Below are positions 53,663-64,000 of a stretch of DNA of 64,000 nt, piece by piece. Source of the DNA: Conchocele bisecta. Taxonomy: Eukaryota > Mollusca > Bivalvia > Lucinida > Thyasiridae. The stretch covers positions 34,023,175 to 34,087,174 of the forward strand of contig CM055269.1 of the NCBI GenBank assembly GCA_029237695.1, written 5' to 3'. The notes beneath the pieces were generated by a model, which did no database searches, had not been told where the DNA came from, and was given only the letters and a program-made list of their open reading frames with translations. Every line of letters starts with the position of its first letter. The stretch's first letter is position 1. Position numbers and translations under genes: made by a program.

Positions 53663-53883
53663 CCCTTAGACCGCTACTCACAACAACTGTCGTCTGATGG
53701 TGCTTTTATATATTGCCTTATTTCTCAATAAAAACATGGTTTGACAGCATTTCAGAATCATTTGCAATGGAAAGGATTCTGAAGTGCTGTCAAAGCATGT
53801 TGTAAATTATACTAAAGTGCTGTCAAAGCATGTTTTTGATGATAAAAATGGACGACAACAAAAATAAGTTAGTGGTCTAAGGG
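53663..53883. mobile_element. piggyBac-like MITE, family B (copy 3)
   Basis: TTAA flanks (53659-53662 and 53884-53887), ends CCCTTAGACCGCTAC and GTGGTCTAAGGG. The phrase GTGCTGTCAAAGCATG is duplicated inside. Confidence 0.75.
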
Positions 53884-54037
53884 TTAATTGTATGAATGAT
53901 AATTGTACTTACTAGTGTCTGCAATATATGCTTGATGCCCATATTCTGATTACATAATGTCTACTGCATATGATGCAATGTTAAAGCAAAGTAGTTTTAA
54001 CTGTTCCCCACACACGAATTTACAATGGCCATTTTCG

Positions 54038-54471
54038 AGGTGCATGATCACGTGGCTACAACAACAACGACAATTACTGAAACTTCCTGAAGCGCCTCCG
54101 ATTCAAGGTATGTATTATTTTATATTGTCCTTATTATGTAACGGATTTTTACGAACTATGTATGGCGCATCAAACACGTCTTGTTAAGCTGCATTTGGTG
54201 GTCTCAGTACTTTGGCCCACACTTCTGTAGTTTTTGCGAATAATCGATTTCCGTGTTTACTGACAATACTGACACGGAAATCGTTTCTTCACAAAAACGA
54301 CATAAATATGTGCCGAAATCCCGAGACTACCAAATGCAGCTCCTGCAGGCGCGTTTGCTGCGCCATATTTCATCAAGATCCGTTGCATACTAAGGAAGCT
54401 ATCAAATAATATTGGGCGAGCATTCAACACTTTCAGAAACTGTTGTTCTAACCACGTGATCATGCACCTTG
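54038..54471. mobile_element. Foldback MITE, family H (copy 2)
   Basis: AGGTGCATGATCACGTGGCT at the left and ACCACGTGATCATGCACCTT at the right. The inner arms GATTTCCGTGT and ACACGGAAATC pair, as at 20071-20487. Confidence 0.75.
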
Positions 54472-54560
54472 ATTTTACAGGTAATACATTTGTATTACTT
54501 TATATTCTGCCAGAAAATTATGAAAGGTTCATATGAACATGTAGCTACTAACACCTGTAT

Positions 54561-54770
54561 ATGTGGTTGTGACTGGAGAAATGGGGCTTATGGGTTATGC
54601 GACCAGTGTAGATCTGCACTGTTCGCCATTCCATCAGTGAAACACCCATCATGCTTCTGACAAGCACAATACATTGTTATCAGGGTACATGTGTGTGCTA
54701 TTTGATCAGGAGCCACACTGGCCGCAAATCCCATAGGCGCCATTTCTCCAATCACAGCCACATATATTAG
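54561..54770. repeat. Family F MITE, compact copy with one satellite-like unit
   Basis: ATGTGGTTGTGACTGGAGAA at the left and CTCCAATCACAGCCACAT at the right. Between them is one diverged unit of the 101-bp type (GAAACACCCATCATGCTTCT, GTGCTATTTGATCAGGAGCC), which is a likely ancestor of the array at 18920. Confidence 0.7.
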
Positions 54771-55594
54771 TTATCCACACACATTTCAAATACATAATGC
54801 ATGTATGTTCGCCTCTCTATAAGTCCATTTCCTATTTATGCAACCATGACAATTACCATGATTACTATGTTGTGTATTCCAACATGAACGTCTATAATAC
54901 ATATAAGTACTACTCTCAGCTGTTGACAGACCTTTACACACCATTAAGTAAAATAAATAAATAAATATAATTATTACTCTCAATAGTATAGGTCGTAGGT
55001 ACTAATTTACAAATTGGATATAGAAAATATACCTTTTCTCCTATGGAAGGTAATATCCGCCATAATTCTATGTGACTTGATGCTTGCGTGCTGATGGCAT
55101 TACAACTTATACGCATGTTATTTCATTCGTCATTTGTACATATTACATTTGAAATCTGCTTCTTGTAATTGTATGTGTCTTTCTTACATGTCCATTCTGC
55201 TGATTGCTTTGTTAATTCGTCTTATTTACATTACAATTATTGATACGTCCTTATTCGTGTCCCTGTTTTATTGCACTAAGCATTTGCAATAGAAAGTAAG
55301 AAGAAAGCACTTAGCACTTTGAATAAGGCCGAAAGCAGTAAGGACAAAGCCGCAGGAAGTTAGCATCAAGCTACAGTCCGAAAGCGGAAGGCCGCAAGCA
55401 GAAAGCATCAAGCTACAAGCAGAATAATGCAAGCAATATATGGGTTAGTAGTGCGTCATTATGACGTCAGATGGCACTGCTGTCCGCTCAAGTAATTCTC
55501 CATCTAATAAATTATAGTCCGACATCTGATTAGCTGTTCAAGTCACACCTCCAATGCCGGTGTTGATGTATGATATCACCCACAAATTATCACA
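54771..55594. other. Gene-free stretch with a purine-rich tract
   Basis: 55285-55440 is rich in AAAGC/GAAAG/GCAAG phrases (AAGCATCAAGCTACA twice). Otherwise nothing assignable. Confidence 0.45.
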
Positions 55595-57290
55595 TCATAG
55601 GTTAGAAGACACCAAATAATTTTACTATATACGAATCCCATCCAATAAGGCCAGTCTCTCCTACTTTCAATATTCGTATGGATGTTGTGGGACCTACTTG
55701 TACATGACCTGCAGCCGGTCTGTACTGGTTCTGCATGAATTAAACAATAGGTTCACTTATTATTAAGAAAGAAAAATCCAACTTCGTCATGTCCTCCAAT
55801 ATTGTTTACATTTTGTATTGACCACGGAAAGTCTGTTTACATCACATGACCAACATCCCCACATGTACCTCAAGTGAAACTGGGTAGTAATGGATCAAGA
55901 TTTGCAAGCAAACTGTGACCTCAAAACACCCGCACGATTTTGTTCATACTGGAATACTATTACACCCTTGACGATTTCGCACCATTTATTATTCTCTAAT
56001 CTATATTAACTAAATTGTATACGTATGTATGGTGTTTGACTTACTAATATGTTTTATACATACACGTATCCTCATAATTAAATTACATATGTACGTAATT
56101 GAAAACAATCACATTTTATTAATATTAAGTTACACATATGATAACTTACACAGGTTGACTGTCAAACTGGCCCGTTACCGATGCAAACCAATAACCGTCA
56201 AGGATCAGACTAAGGTGGCACACCACCATTGATTTTCTCTAAAACACTAACCCGTTACCACACATTTTGCTATTCTCTGCTACTTTCATTTTTCTAATGG
56301 ATGTTGTGGGACCTATTTTCCAATAACCTGCACTTATTCTTCTCTGGATCTTGACTAATTAAAATATAGATTTAATTATTGTTGAAGCTGGGGTCCCATC
56401 TACTAGGTACACATTTTTCTTTATGGAAATTAAATAAGTGTATAATTGCAACTAGTCCACCACTTTTAAAAATTACGAGTGCCAGCTACACAGATATAAT
56501 TATTTAGTAATCTTTAATGTACTCATAGAGACTCGCGGTGGTATCATGCTACATGTAGTTCCATATGCAAATGATGCAGTATTTTCAAATTATATGCTGA
56601 ATAAATATTTGTATCGACATATCATAAAGTATGATATTGCACATTAAAAAATAAATATATGGAATAAAAAGTTGCTTCCGTTATCATTTTAAGGAAACAC
56701 GGTTATCGCCCCTGATATCAAACTGGCATTTCGCGTTTGATATAAAAAGTATAATAATTGTCAATTAGTACGTCTGGTAATGGTAAATCAATGTTCATTT
56801 TGCCAGAAAAATGTCAGATTGAAAGAATAATGAAAAATATGTCTCCCTATAGTATAACCTGGCATGTAGCACTCTAGGTTTAAGGTTAGAGAAATTGACA
56901 CCAGTTTACAAGTTACAAGGCACGTTTCTATGTTCGCGTTGTGAATTTATTGTTTATTGGGGGTGCAGCCAAAAAATAAACGCGGGGGCAGCAGCAGCAG
57001 CAGCAGCAGCAACATCATCTGACAGCATCCACAACAACAACCTGAACTACAATACTACGCTCATTCGATAATATAGTCAAGTATTGCAAAATAGTTACGC
57101 CCCCCCCCCCCTCCCCTCCCCCCACCCCACCCGAAATCCTGGATCCACGCCTGACATGACTGTCAGGTTGGTCCCACAACATCCATACGAATAGTGAAAG
57201 TAGGAAAGACTGGCTGGGATTCGGTTAAATTATACAGTAAAACTATTTGGTGTCTTTTAACCTAAACATGACAGAAAAGGTGGCACCAAT
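55595..57290. repeat. Region bounded by an inverted repeat pair
   Basis: AGAAGACACCAAATAATTTT and TATTCGTATGGATGTTGTGG (55600-55695) recur inverted at 57180-57270. Inside are a family E piece (about 56395-56590, inverted), a family G piece (56600-56830), a (CAG)n run at about 56984-57011 and a partial hAT-like element (56905-57153). No intact gene. Confidence 0.55.
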
Positions 57291-57607
57291 CGACATCAAC
57301 ACCGTTAGGGACATGGAACCAATTTAGAGAGCAATGCATTGTAGGACAGGTACCAGCATATTAATTACTTTTAGGGAGAACTATTTTAAGTTTTAGCAGC
57401 GCACCTGGCGTCATAATGGTTGTTCGCAAATTACTGTTGCAATTGTTGTTATCAAGGGGCGTGGCTTAGCGAGCATAGCAAAACAGCGATGCAGTAATCA
57501 ATAATGGAACTCAGGATGTCACTACCAGTTAAACATCAAGCTACTTAGAATGTAATCAACACACAACGCATTGAAACAGTACGAATGAATAAAGCATCAC
57601 GCCACAT

Positions 57608-57858
57608 ACATAGAAATGTAATAAGACGGACAAAACTTAAAATGTCATCAGCCAGCAAGCATCAAGTCACATATAATTGTGATAAGACGGATAGAACTTA
57701 AAATGTCATCAGCCAGCAAGCATCAAGCCACATATAATTGTAATAAGACGGATATAACTTAAAATGGCATCAGCCAGCAAGCATCAAGCCACATATAATT
57801 GTAATAAGACGGATATAACTTAAATGTCATCAGCCAGCAAGCATCAAGCCAAATATAA
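57608..57858 (+). repeat. 61-bp tandem repeat, about four units
   Basis: The units share AATAAGACGGATATAACTTA then GTCATCAGCCAGCAAGCATC. A separate 55-bp direct duplication (ATTTGTAGCACATATTGCTC) follows at 57904-58008. Confidence 0.85.
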
Positions 57859-58429
57859 TTATGGCGAATATGACCTTCCATATTCTCCCATGCTGAATGA
57901 ATCATTTGTAGCACATATTGCTCCATGTATCACACAGTAAATACTAAAATACACCATCATTTGTAGCACATATTGCTCCATGTATCACACAGTAAATACT
58001 AAAATACAGAACGTTAAGATAGCTGTAAATAATACGAGCAAGCTAAGCTGGAATAAAACAGGACAAATACATTGCTGGTACACTTTCAAGATCACAGCCA
58101 CGCAAGTAAAATTAGGTTGTAGAACCGATGAAACTGGGATATATATATATATAACAATAATATTCCCTCAACCCATTCCGAGTCATCAGCAGAAACAGGA
58201 TTCAAATGTGTAGTTGGCACATGTACTTATAAAATCATGTATATATATAGTAAACATGTATAACTTGTATAACTACTGAAATACGCTATGTGTCATGCGA
58301 GAACATGTGTGTTCCAATGTGTATGACCGTCATCCATTACCAATGTAAGTGCACACCAGTGCATGCATCATGGCCATTGTCTAATACATTACTCCATTAG
58401 TGTACAGTCTCATTTGATAGGCACCCATT

Positions 58430-58610
58430 ACAATATTGTATGTTTTCGTTTAAACAATATTGTATTCACATTTTGACACAGATACATGTAATAACGTATA
58501 TACAAATATATCAATCACGCATTGTCGTGATTGATATATTTATATATACGTTATTACATGTATCTGTGTCAAAATGTGAATAAAATATTGCTTAAACTAA
58601 TATTGTATGT
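58430..58610. repeat. Long imperfect palindrome
   Basis: ATTCACATTTTGACACAGAT through AATATATCAATCACG, a short ATTG-type loop, then the complement. The arms of about 55-80 bases pair almost completely. Confidence 0.85.
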
Positions 58611-59234
58611 TGTAAGTGAGGCAGTGTACGTACATATTTAACCATGATATCATAATAATGGCATGTGATAACCTGTAAGGTATATCTTTGTATTTCATAC
58701 TGTGTCGAAATAAATATTTGACAAATGTGGCTAAACGTATAAGTAAGTAAGTACATTATTTTAATATGTATGTAGTCTGAAAAAGCCATTCCGGGGTATT
58801 CAAAAATCTATCTAGTCCAGTTTAAGAAGTATGCGCATCTGATCTACATACATATAACTACAAAATACAACAGGATACGGTATTTAGTGATATAATTATT
58901 CCAAACGTGATCCAGATGGAAACTCTTACATCAGTAGGACACTACTATTACGCAAAGGATGTGTCCATTTTCACTAAATACCCGAATTTTCAATTTACAT
59001 CAGTCAAATTATTGGTATTACACAAGCTAATGGTAAAGTACATGTACAAATTGGGGGGGAAATCCCAAAATCAGAACTGAATATTTACAATATATATATA
59101 TTCAGCCCTGAAATCATAATAATCCTGATCTGATGCCAGGTCCTCGCCACACCAGAATCACTTGGTTCCCTCCCAAAAGCAGTAGGATCTTACTACTTGT
59201 ATAATGGGCAATAACCCAATTCAACTCCGAAGTA

Positions 59235-60285
59235 TCAAAGAAGCGATCGCTCTGGTACATTTTTTTGTCGAAATTGGATGGTCATGTCATCCAAGATGGC
59301 CGCCGAAAGGTGAAAAGGTCGTTCTTTTAATAAAGATTTCAAACGCCTTGTTCTCGTGAACCGCTTGGCCGATAATGGCCAAACTTCACGGTAATGGTTA
59401 TTTGGTCAAGCCTTTTCATTTTTGTTTAAGTGGTGGTCATCGCGAAATCAAAGATGGCCGCTGTTGAAAAGTAGGTCAAATTCTTAAAAAAATCTTCTTC
59501 TCGCGAACTGCCAGGCCGATTTTTACGAAACTTGGTATAAATGATCGATAGTTAACGCTGATTCATATTTCTTCAAATGGTGGACCCTGGGTCAAAAATG
59601 GGCGAGGCAGGAGGGGTCAAGTAGGGGTCAAATGTCACATTTGACCGAATATGGTCATGTCATATATCAAATCGAAGGTATCGACTAGACGATCACTCTG
59701 GAGCATTTTTTGTCGAAATCAGATGATTGCATCATCCAAGATGGCCGCCGAAAGGTCAAAAGGTCGTTCTTTTATTAGAGATTTCAAAAGTCTTCTTCAT
59801 ACAAACCGCTTGGCCATTGGTAGCAAACTTCGCAGTTATGGTCCATTGGTAAAGCCTTTTCAGTTTTGTTAAAATGGCTGTCGTCATTAATCCAAGATGG
59901 CCGCCGTCTAAAAATAGCATAAATTCTTAAAATATCTTCTCACGAACCACCAGACCAATTTCGACGAAGCGTGACAGGAATGATCGATGTACAATGTTTT
60001 TTCAAAGCTGTTAAAATGGTGACCTCTGGGCCAAAAATGGGCATGGCCCGGGGGGTCAAATAGGGGTCAACTTTTGTACGGAATATGGTTATATAATACA
60101 TAAAATCTAAGGATTGCAATAAAAGAAGGCTGGAAACATCCTGTTGTGGTCAAAATTGACATTTTGTGCCTGTCATGGGCTTATTTTGATGTATATGTAG
60201 TGACAACTTCATATACCAGTATTTGCTTGATTTTTGTGACATTGCACAGGTGAGCGATATAGGGCCATCATGGCCCTCTTGTTTT
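59235..60285 (+). repeat. Diverged tandem repeat with AAGATGGCCGCC blocks
   Basis: Two units of roughly 430 bp (from about 59235 and 59670) each carry ATCCAAGATGGCCGCCGAAA, then GGTCGTTCTTTTA, AACCGCTTGGCC and a second AAGATGGCCGC block. The end reads GGTGAGCGATATAGGGCCAT then CATGGCCCTCTTGTTT, a phrase I remember from many mollusc sequences. Confidence 0.7.
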
Positions 60286-61167
60286 TTTACTCCATCTTAT
60301 AACACATTAATTTGTATAGGAGGGAGTAAAAGCTTTTGTTTTAGCTTATGTTTTCACTTATTGATGCTTGTTTTGTATATTTAATGTATTTATAGACCAT
60401 GGTCCGTCACTTCAACATGTGGCCGGACACACGCCACACCACACAAATGTCCGGTATTGAGCGTCATATCTGACAAAATATAAACAAAGGCGAACTTTAT
60501 TTGTATACATGTACTTGTTTCTGATAATTATCAAACTATATGTAAAGTGTGCGAAGCCACTGACTGTATATTTTTGTAAATATTCTGTTCTGATTTTTTG
60601 ATTTTCCTTCTTCCCTACACATGAAATATATGGGATCTGGCCCTGTTAACCGACCTAAAATGACTTTAGCCGATGATAAGCCATTAAACATGATTATATA
60701 AATAAATAAAGACTGATTCCTTCAAGTTGGTAGCCTATCATAAATGTGGTTGTCCTATTGTCTCTGGCCACTGTGCACACCCTCAGTTATGAGCATGTTG
60801 TCCCCCATTTGACACAGAGTAGCCCCCCTTGAATGTATTACAGTACATATTATCATTTAAAGAAACGGTGTAAATACAATTGTTTACAAGTAATGCACGA
60901 CTATTTTACACAATACTCATCCAGTTTTCATACGCATTAATTTACTTTTATCATATTCTTATGCTGTCATTTTTGGTACATGAATACTTTTAAATTTGGT
61001 GCTCGCCATTTCTAATTTAGTATTGGCTGGTTTATGTAGCCAGTGAAGGACAGTTACTCCATCCTTACATTTGAACGATCATCATGGTGTGTATCTCGCC
61101 ATGACTTTTGATTTTTCTGTAACCACCTATTCATGCGATTGGTGGCAAAAATTAAAACTATAGTTAA
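60286..61167. other. Gene-free stretch
   Basis: Holds a family L end (about 60340-60415) and otherwise unassigned A+T-rich sequence. Confidence 0.45.
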
Positions 61168-61387
61168 CCTTTTCACCTCTAATTAAATGAATGGGCTGCT
61201 ATATGTTAATATTGCAACCAATCCAATCATCGCAAAATGATTTTCAGGCTATTCCATTTATAAAAAGGGGTGTATTTCTTGTTCTCAAAAATATGAAAAT
61301 TTAAACAGTGCAGATCTTGATGAGACGGCTCATCTGGATCGGCACTGTTTGCATAAACCGATATAGCGGGCTTTCGGGTTCAAAAGG
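61168..61387. mobile_element. TTAA element, family P2 (copy 3)
   Basis: TTAA flanks (61164-61167 and 61388-61391). CCTTTTCACC at the left; GGGCTTTCGGGTTCAAAAGG at the right. The inner hairpin around GAGACGGCTCATCTGGATC is shortened compared with 50439. Confidence 0.65.
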
Positions 61388-61551
61388 TTAAAGGTACTCA
61401 ATATGTTAAATAAACATTCATGCACCATTACTCTACGTATTGATTGCCATTATTATACATTTTATATCAGACTAAATTTCATCGCGGATATCAGGGGCGA
61501 TAACCGTGTTTCCTTAAAATGTTAACGGACATTACTATGTACGCCAAAGTG

Positions 61552-62127
61552 CCAACTATATCGCGCTTACCGCAAGCGGGCGCGACAAATACTTTAACCA
61601 AAAACTTCAAAGTAATTTGACCTTGACATTGGGCACAGGGGCCGCACGGGAGGGGGGTAGAATGAAAATTTAGATGATGATAAACACCCATGTGAAGTTT
61701 CAAGGTAATGGGCAAAGCAGTTGCAGAGATATAGTACAATGTATAACGAAAAACTTTAACCAAAAAACTTAACCAAAAACTTCAAAGTAATTTGTCCTTG
61801 ACATTGGGCACAGGGGCCGCACGGGAGGGAGGTAGAATGAAAATATAGATGATGATAAACACCCATGTGAAGTTTCAAGGTAATGGGAAAAGCAGTTAAC
61901 CAAAAAACTTAACCAAAAACTTTAACCAAAGAACTTAACCAAAAAAATTAACCAAAAACTTTAACCAAAAAGCTTAACCAAAAACTTTAACCAAAAAACT
62001 TAACCAAAAACTTTAACCGGACACACGTACGTACGTATACGTACGTACGTACGTACGTACGTACGTACGTACGTACGCCGCCAAAGTGCCGACTATATCG
62101 CACTTTCCACAAGCGGGCGCGACAAAA
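61552..62127 (+). repeat. AACCAAAAACTT repeats and an (ACGT)n run between duplicated flanks
   Basis: CGCCAAAGTGCC then ACTATATCGC and GCGGGCGCGACAAA occur at 61552-61590 and again at 62080-62127. Between them are two copies of CTTGACATTGGGCACAGGGG, an array of TTAACCAAAAACTT variants (61895-62020) and an (ACGT)n run at 62029-62077. Confidence 0.75.
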
Positions 62128-62269
62128 AAATAGCATGCCTCATTTGCATATGAAAACAGCCTGATATCACCGCGAGTCACTATCAGTAAAATAAAGATTA
62201 CTAAATGATTATATCTGTATAACGGGCACTCGTAATGTTTTTGTTTTTAGGCTGGTTCACGAAATATTG

Positions 62270-62790
62270 AACCATTTATATACTGTAAAGTTTCTTTTGG
62301 CCTTAAGTATAGGAACTGTGTTGATAGAAAACCGATGCCCACAACTCTGTTTGGTAGATAAAATAGGAGATCAATAGGCTTCTATTCTTGCCGTGATAAA
62401 CATGTATACCGAATATGGTTACGATCGGTGAAGTAGAACTGGAGTTATTGCGTGGACAAGGATACATAGTGGGAAAATTAAAAATGTCCGCCAAGGGGAG
62501 AGTCATCGGTAATTTTTCAAAATAAATAGGCTTCTTCGTCTTGCCGTGACAAACATGTATACAAGATTTGGTTACGATCGGTGAAGTAGAACTGGAGTTA
62601 TTGCGTGGCCAAGGATACATAGTGCGAACATTAACAAGAGTGCCGAAGGTCACAATATACGCCCGTCGAGGCAATGCCAGTATACAAGGGGAGATAACTC
62701 ACTGAAAACCAATAGGGTTCTTCATCTTGACATGTATACCGAATTTGGTTACGATCCGTCAAATAGAACTTGAGTTATTGCGTGGACGCG
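62270..62790 (+). repeat. Diverged tandem repeat, about 195-bp unit
   Basis: Three units share CATGTATACCGAAT.TGGTTA, CGATCGGTGAAGTAGAACTG and GAGTTATTGCGTGGAC. Confidence 0.7.
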
Positions 62791-62859
62791 AAGAATAAAA
62801 TATACCCCGATAAATTCCACAAAAATGCCATTCATTCCTATAGTATCAAATTACAAATG

Positions 62860-63545
62860 GCATGGCAATGAAGTATACAAATTTTCAAGTCGACCCGACT
62901 AACGGTTGTAGAGTTACAACAAATAGAAATTTGTGTTAATGTTTTTGGCCAAGTTATTTGACCTTGATCTCGACATATGGGCCACATGGGTGTGCTATAG
63001 AATGAAAATATTGATAATGACAAAGTATAGGAAGTTTCAAGCCAATCCGACTTGGGGTTGTAGAGATATAACAACTATTTTTTGCGAAGTCAATTGACCT
63101 TGACGTTGAACATAGATGCCACATGGGTGGGCTATAGAATGAAAATATGGATGATGACAAATAAGTATATGAAGTCTGAAGCCAGTCTGACTTAGGGTTG
63201 CCGAGATATAACAGGTAACCACAATCTTTAACACAAATTTCTAAGTAATTTGACCTTGACAGGGGCATGCGGGTCGCAAGGGTAGGTTATGTAATGACGA
63301 TATAGATGGTTATCTGGCATATGAAGTTTTAAGTCAATCGGACTGAAGTTTGGAGAAATAATAAGTAGTAAAAAACTTGGAACGCAAATTTTGCCAAAAC
63401 TTCAAAACAAACTTCTATTTAAAGTAATTTAACCTTGACCTTGGGCATGTGGGCCGCATGGGTGGGCTATGGCATGAAAATATAGATCAAGATAAACAAG
63501 TATATGAAGTTTCAAGTCAATCAGACTTGGGTTGCAGAGACAATA
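62860..63545 (+). repeat. Diverged tandem repeat, about 160-190-bp unit
   Basis: Four units share TTTGACCTTGAC..TGGGC, CCACATGGGTGGGCTATAG and AAGTATATGAAGTTTCAAG then TCAATCCGACTTGGGGTTG (with variants). Minus-strand frames of about 65-104 codons follow from the repeat and show no domain. Confidence 0.7.
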
Positions 63546-63621
63546 GAAAATAGGTAACCGAAAACTCAACGCAAATCGGACGAACGGACAGCAGTATACC
63601 ATAACACGTCAAGGATACATT

Positions 63622-63965
63622 GGAAATAATTCCAGCACAAAAATATTTACACAATTCCCTAACATTTGATTGGCCCGTAGCAAGTCTCTGTCCAAAATTT
63701 ATATCCCAGTAAACTCCCACGCCGAACTACTTTCCGTAACCGGTGAGGCGCAGTTAAAATCATTCTTAAGAAAATAAACACATTTTCTTGATGAATTTAT
63801 TTCAAATGCTGGAATTATAAGGAATGAATGGCCTTTTTTTGTGGAATTTATCGGGGATATAAACTTGGAAAAGTTGCGGGAATACTGGACGAAGGCCAGT
63901 ATTCCCGCGACTTTTCCAAGTTTATACCCCGATAAATTCCACAAAAAGGCCATTCATTCCTATAG
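63622..63965 (-). repeat. Dispersed repeat, family M (copy 2) ending in a long palindrome
   Basis: Reverse of the 1193-1460 copy up to about 63825. Then 63827-63962 is a near-perfect palindrome: GGAATGAATGGCC..GGGAATACTGG, loop ACGAAGG, and the complement. Confidence 0.75.
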
Positions 63966-64000
63966 TAACTAAGACAACAATGATAACCATAACAACTTTA

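Noticed and set aside
62954..63268. 104-codon minus-strand frame
   Set aside because: It spans diverged tandem repeat units and overlaps two similar frames. No domain seen.

Overview
The window is nuclear DNA of an invertebrate animal. It is A+T-rich, crowded with foldback and TTAA/TA-flanked DNA transposons, and carries a Polinton (Maverick). The repeat style (TACATGTA-rich sequence, many palindromic MITEs, a tract near 60250 reading GGTGAGCGATATAGGGCC) resembles mollusc genomes, most likely a marine bivalve. That assignment is inference from memory, not a search. I see no host protein-coding gene, tRNA or rRNA that I can support.

Layout. 1-13100 is a mosaic of non-autonomous DNA transposons, several nested: foldback families, hAT-like elements with 5-bp target duplications and G/C tracts, piggyBac-like and Kolobok-like TTAA elements, pogo-like TA elements, two foldback elements filled with about 21-bp AATTCG repeats, and a 30-bp minisatellite of 25 units grown inside a pogo-like element. 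13122-17355 is a decayed autonomous transposon whose minus-strand gene encodes a FEN/XPG-like nuclease-type protein ending in a Cys-rich tail. 18805-20065 is a MITE whose centre has expanded into a 101-bp satellite. 21216-22119 is a dead Tc1-like transposase. 23221-26360 holds three copies of a GC-rich foldback element separated by two near-identical spacers of about 1.1 kb.

27497-42691 is the main feature: a 15.2-kb Polinton with 147-bp terminal inverted repeats that look identical, flanked by ACTTG (or ACTTGA) target duplications. Its cargo includes a double-jelly-roll major capsid protein, an A32/FtsK-type packaging ATPase, an RVE-type integrase, a protein-primed family B DNA polymerase with a long N-terminal extension (OTU-like, zinc-finger and endonuclease-like parts), and about ten further proteins, several with membrane segments. 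Left-hand genes and right-hand genes lie in clusters with overlapping or abutting ends and tight divergent starts. No adenain-type maturation protease is recognisable. Despite intact ends, at least five genes are broken by single-base shifts and one by a single in-frame TGA. Either the copy is young and the assembly carries indel errors, or the genes decayed while the ends did not.

42700-64000 returns to transposon mosaic: more copies of the same families, an 8-bp-TSD hAT element (47059-48047), a GAGCTC-rich 21-bp array duplicated together with an inserted hAT-like element (48175-50060), a 651-bp tandem duplication (51300-52500), several diverged satellites, and long perfect-looking palindromes near the right edge.
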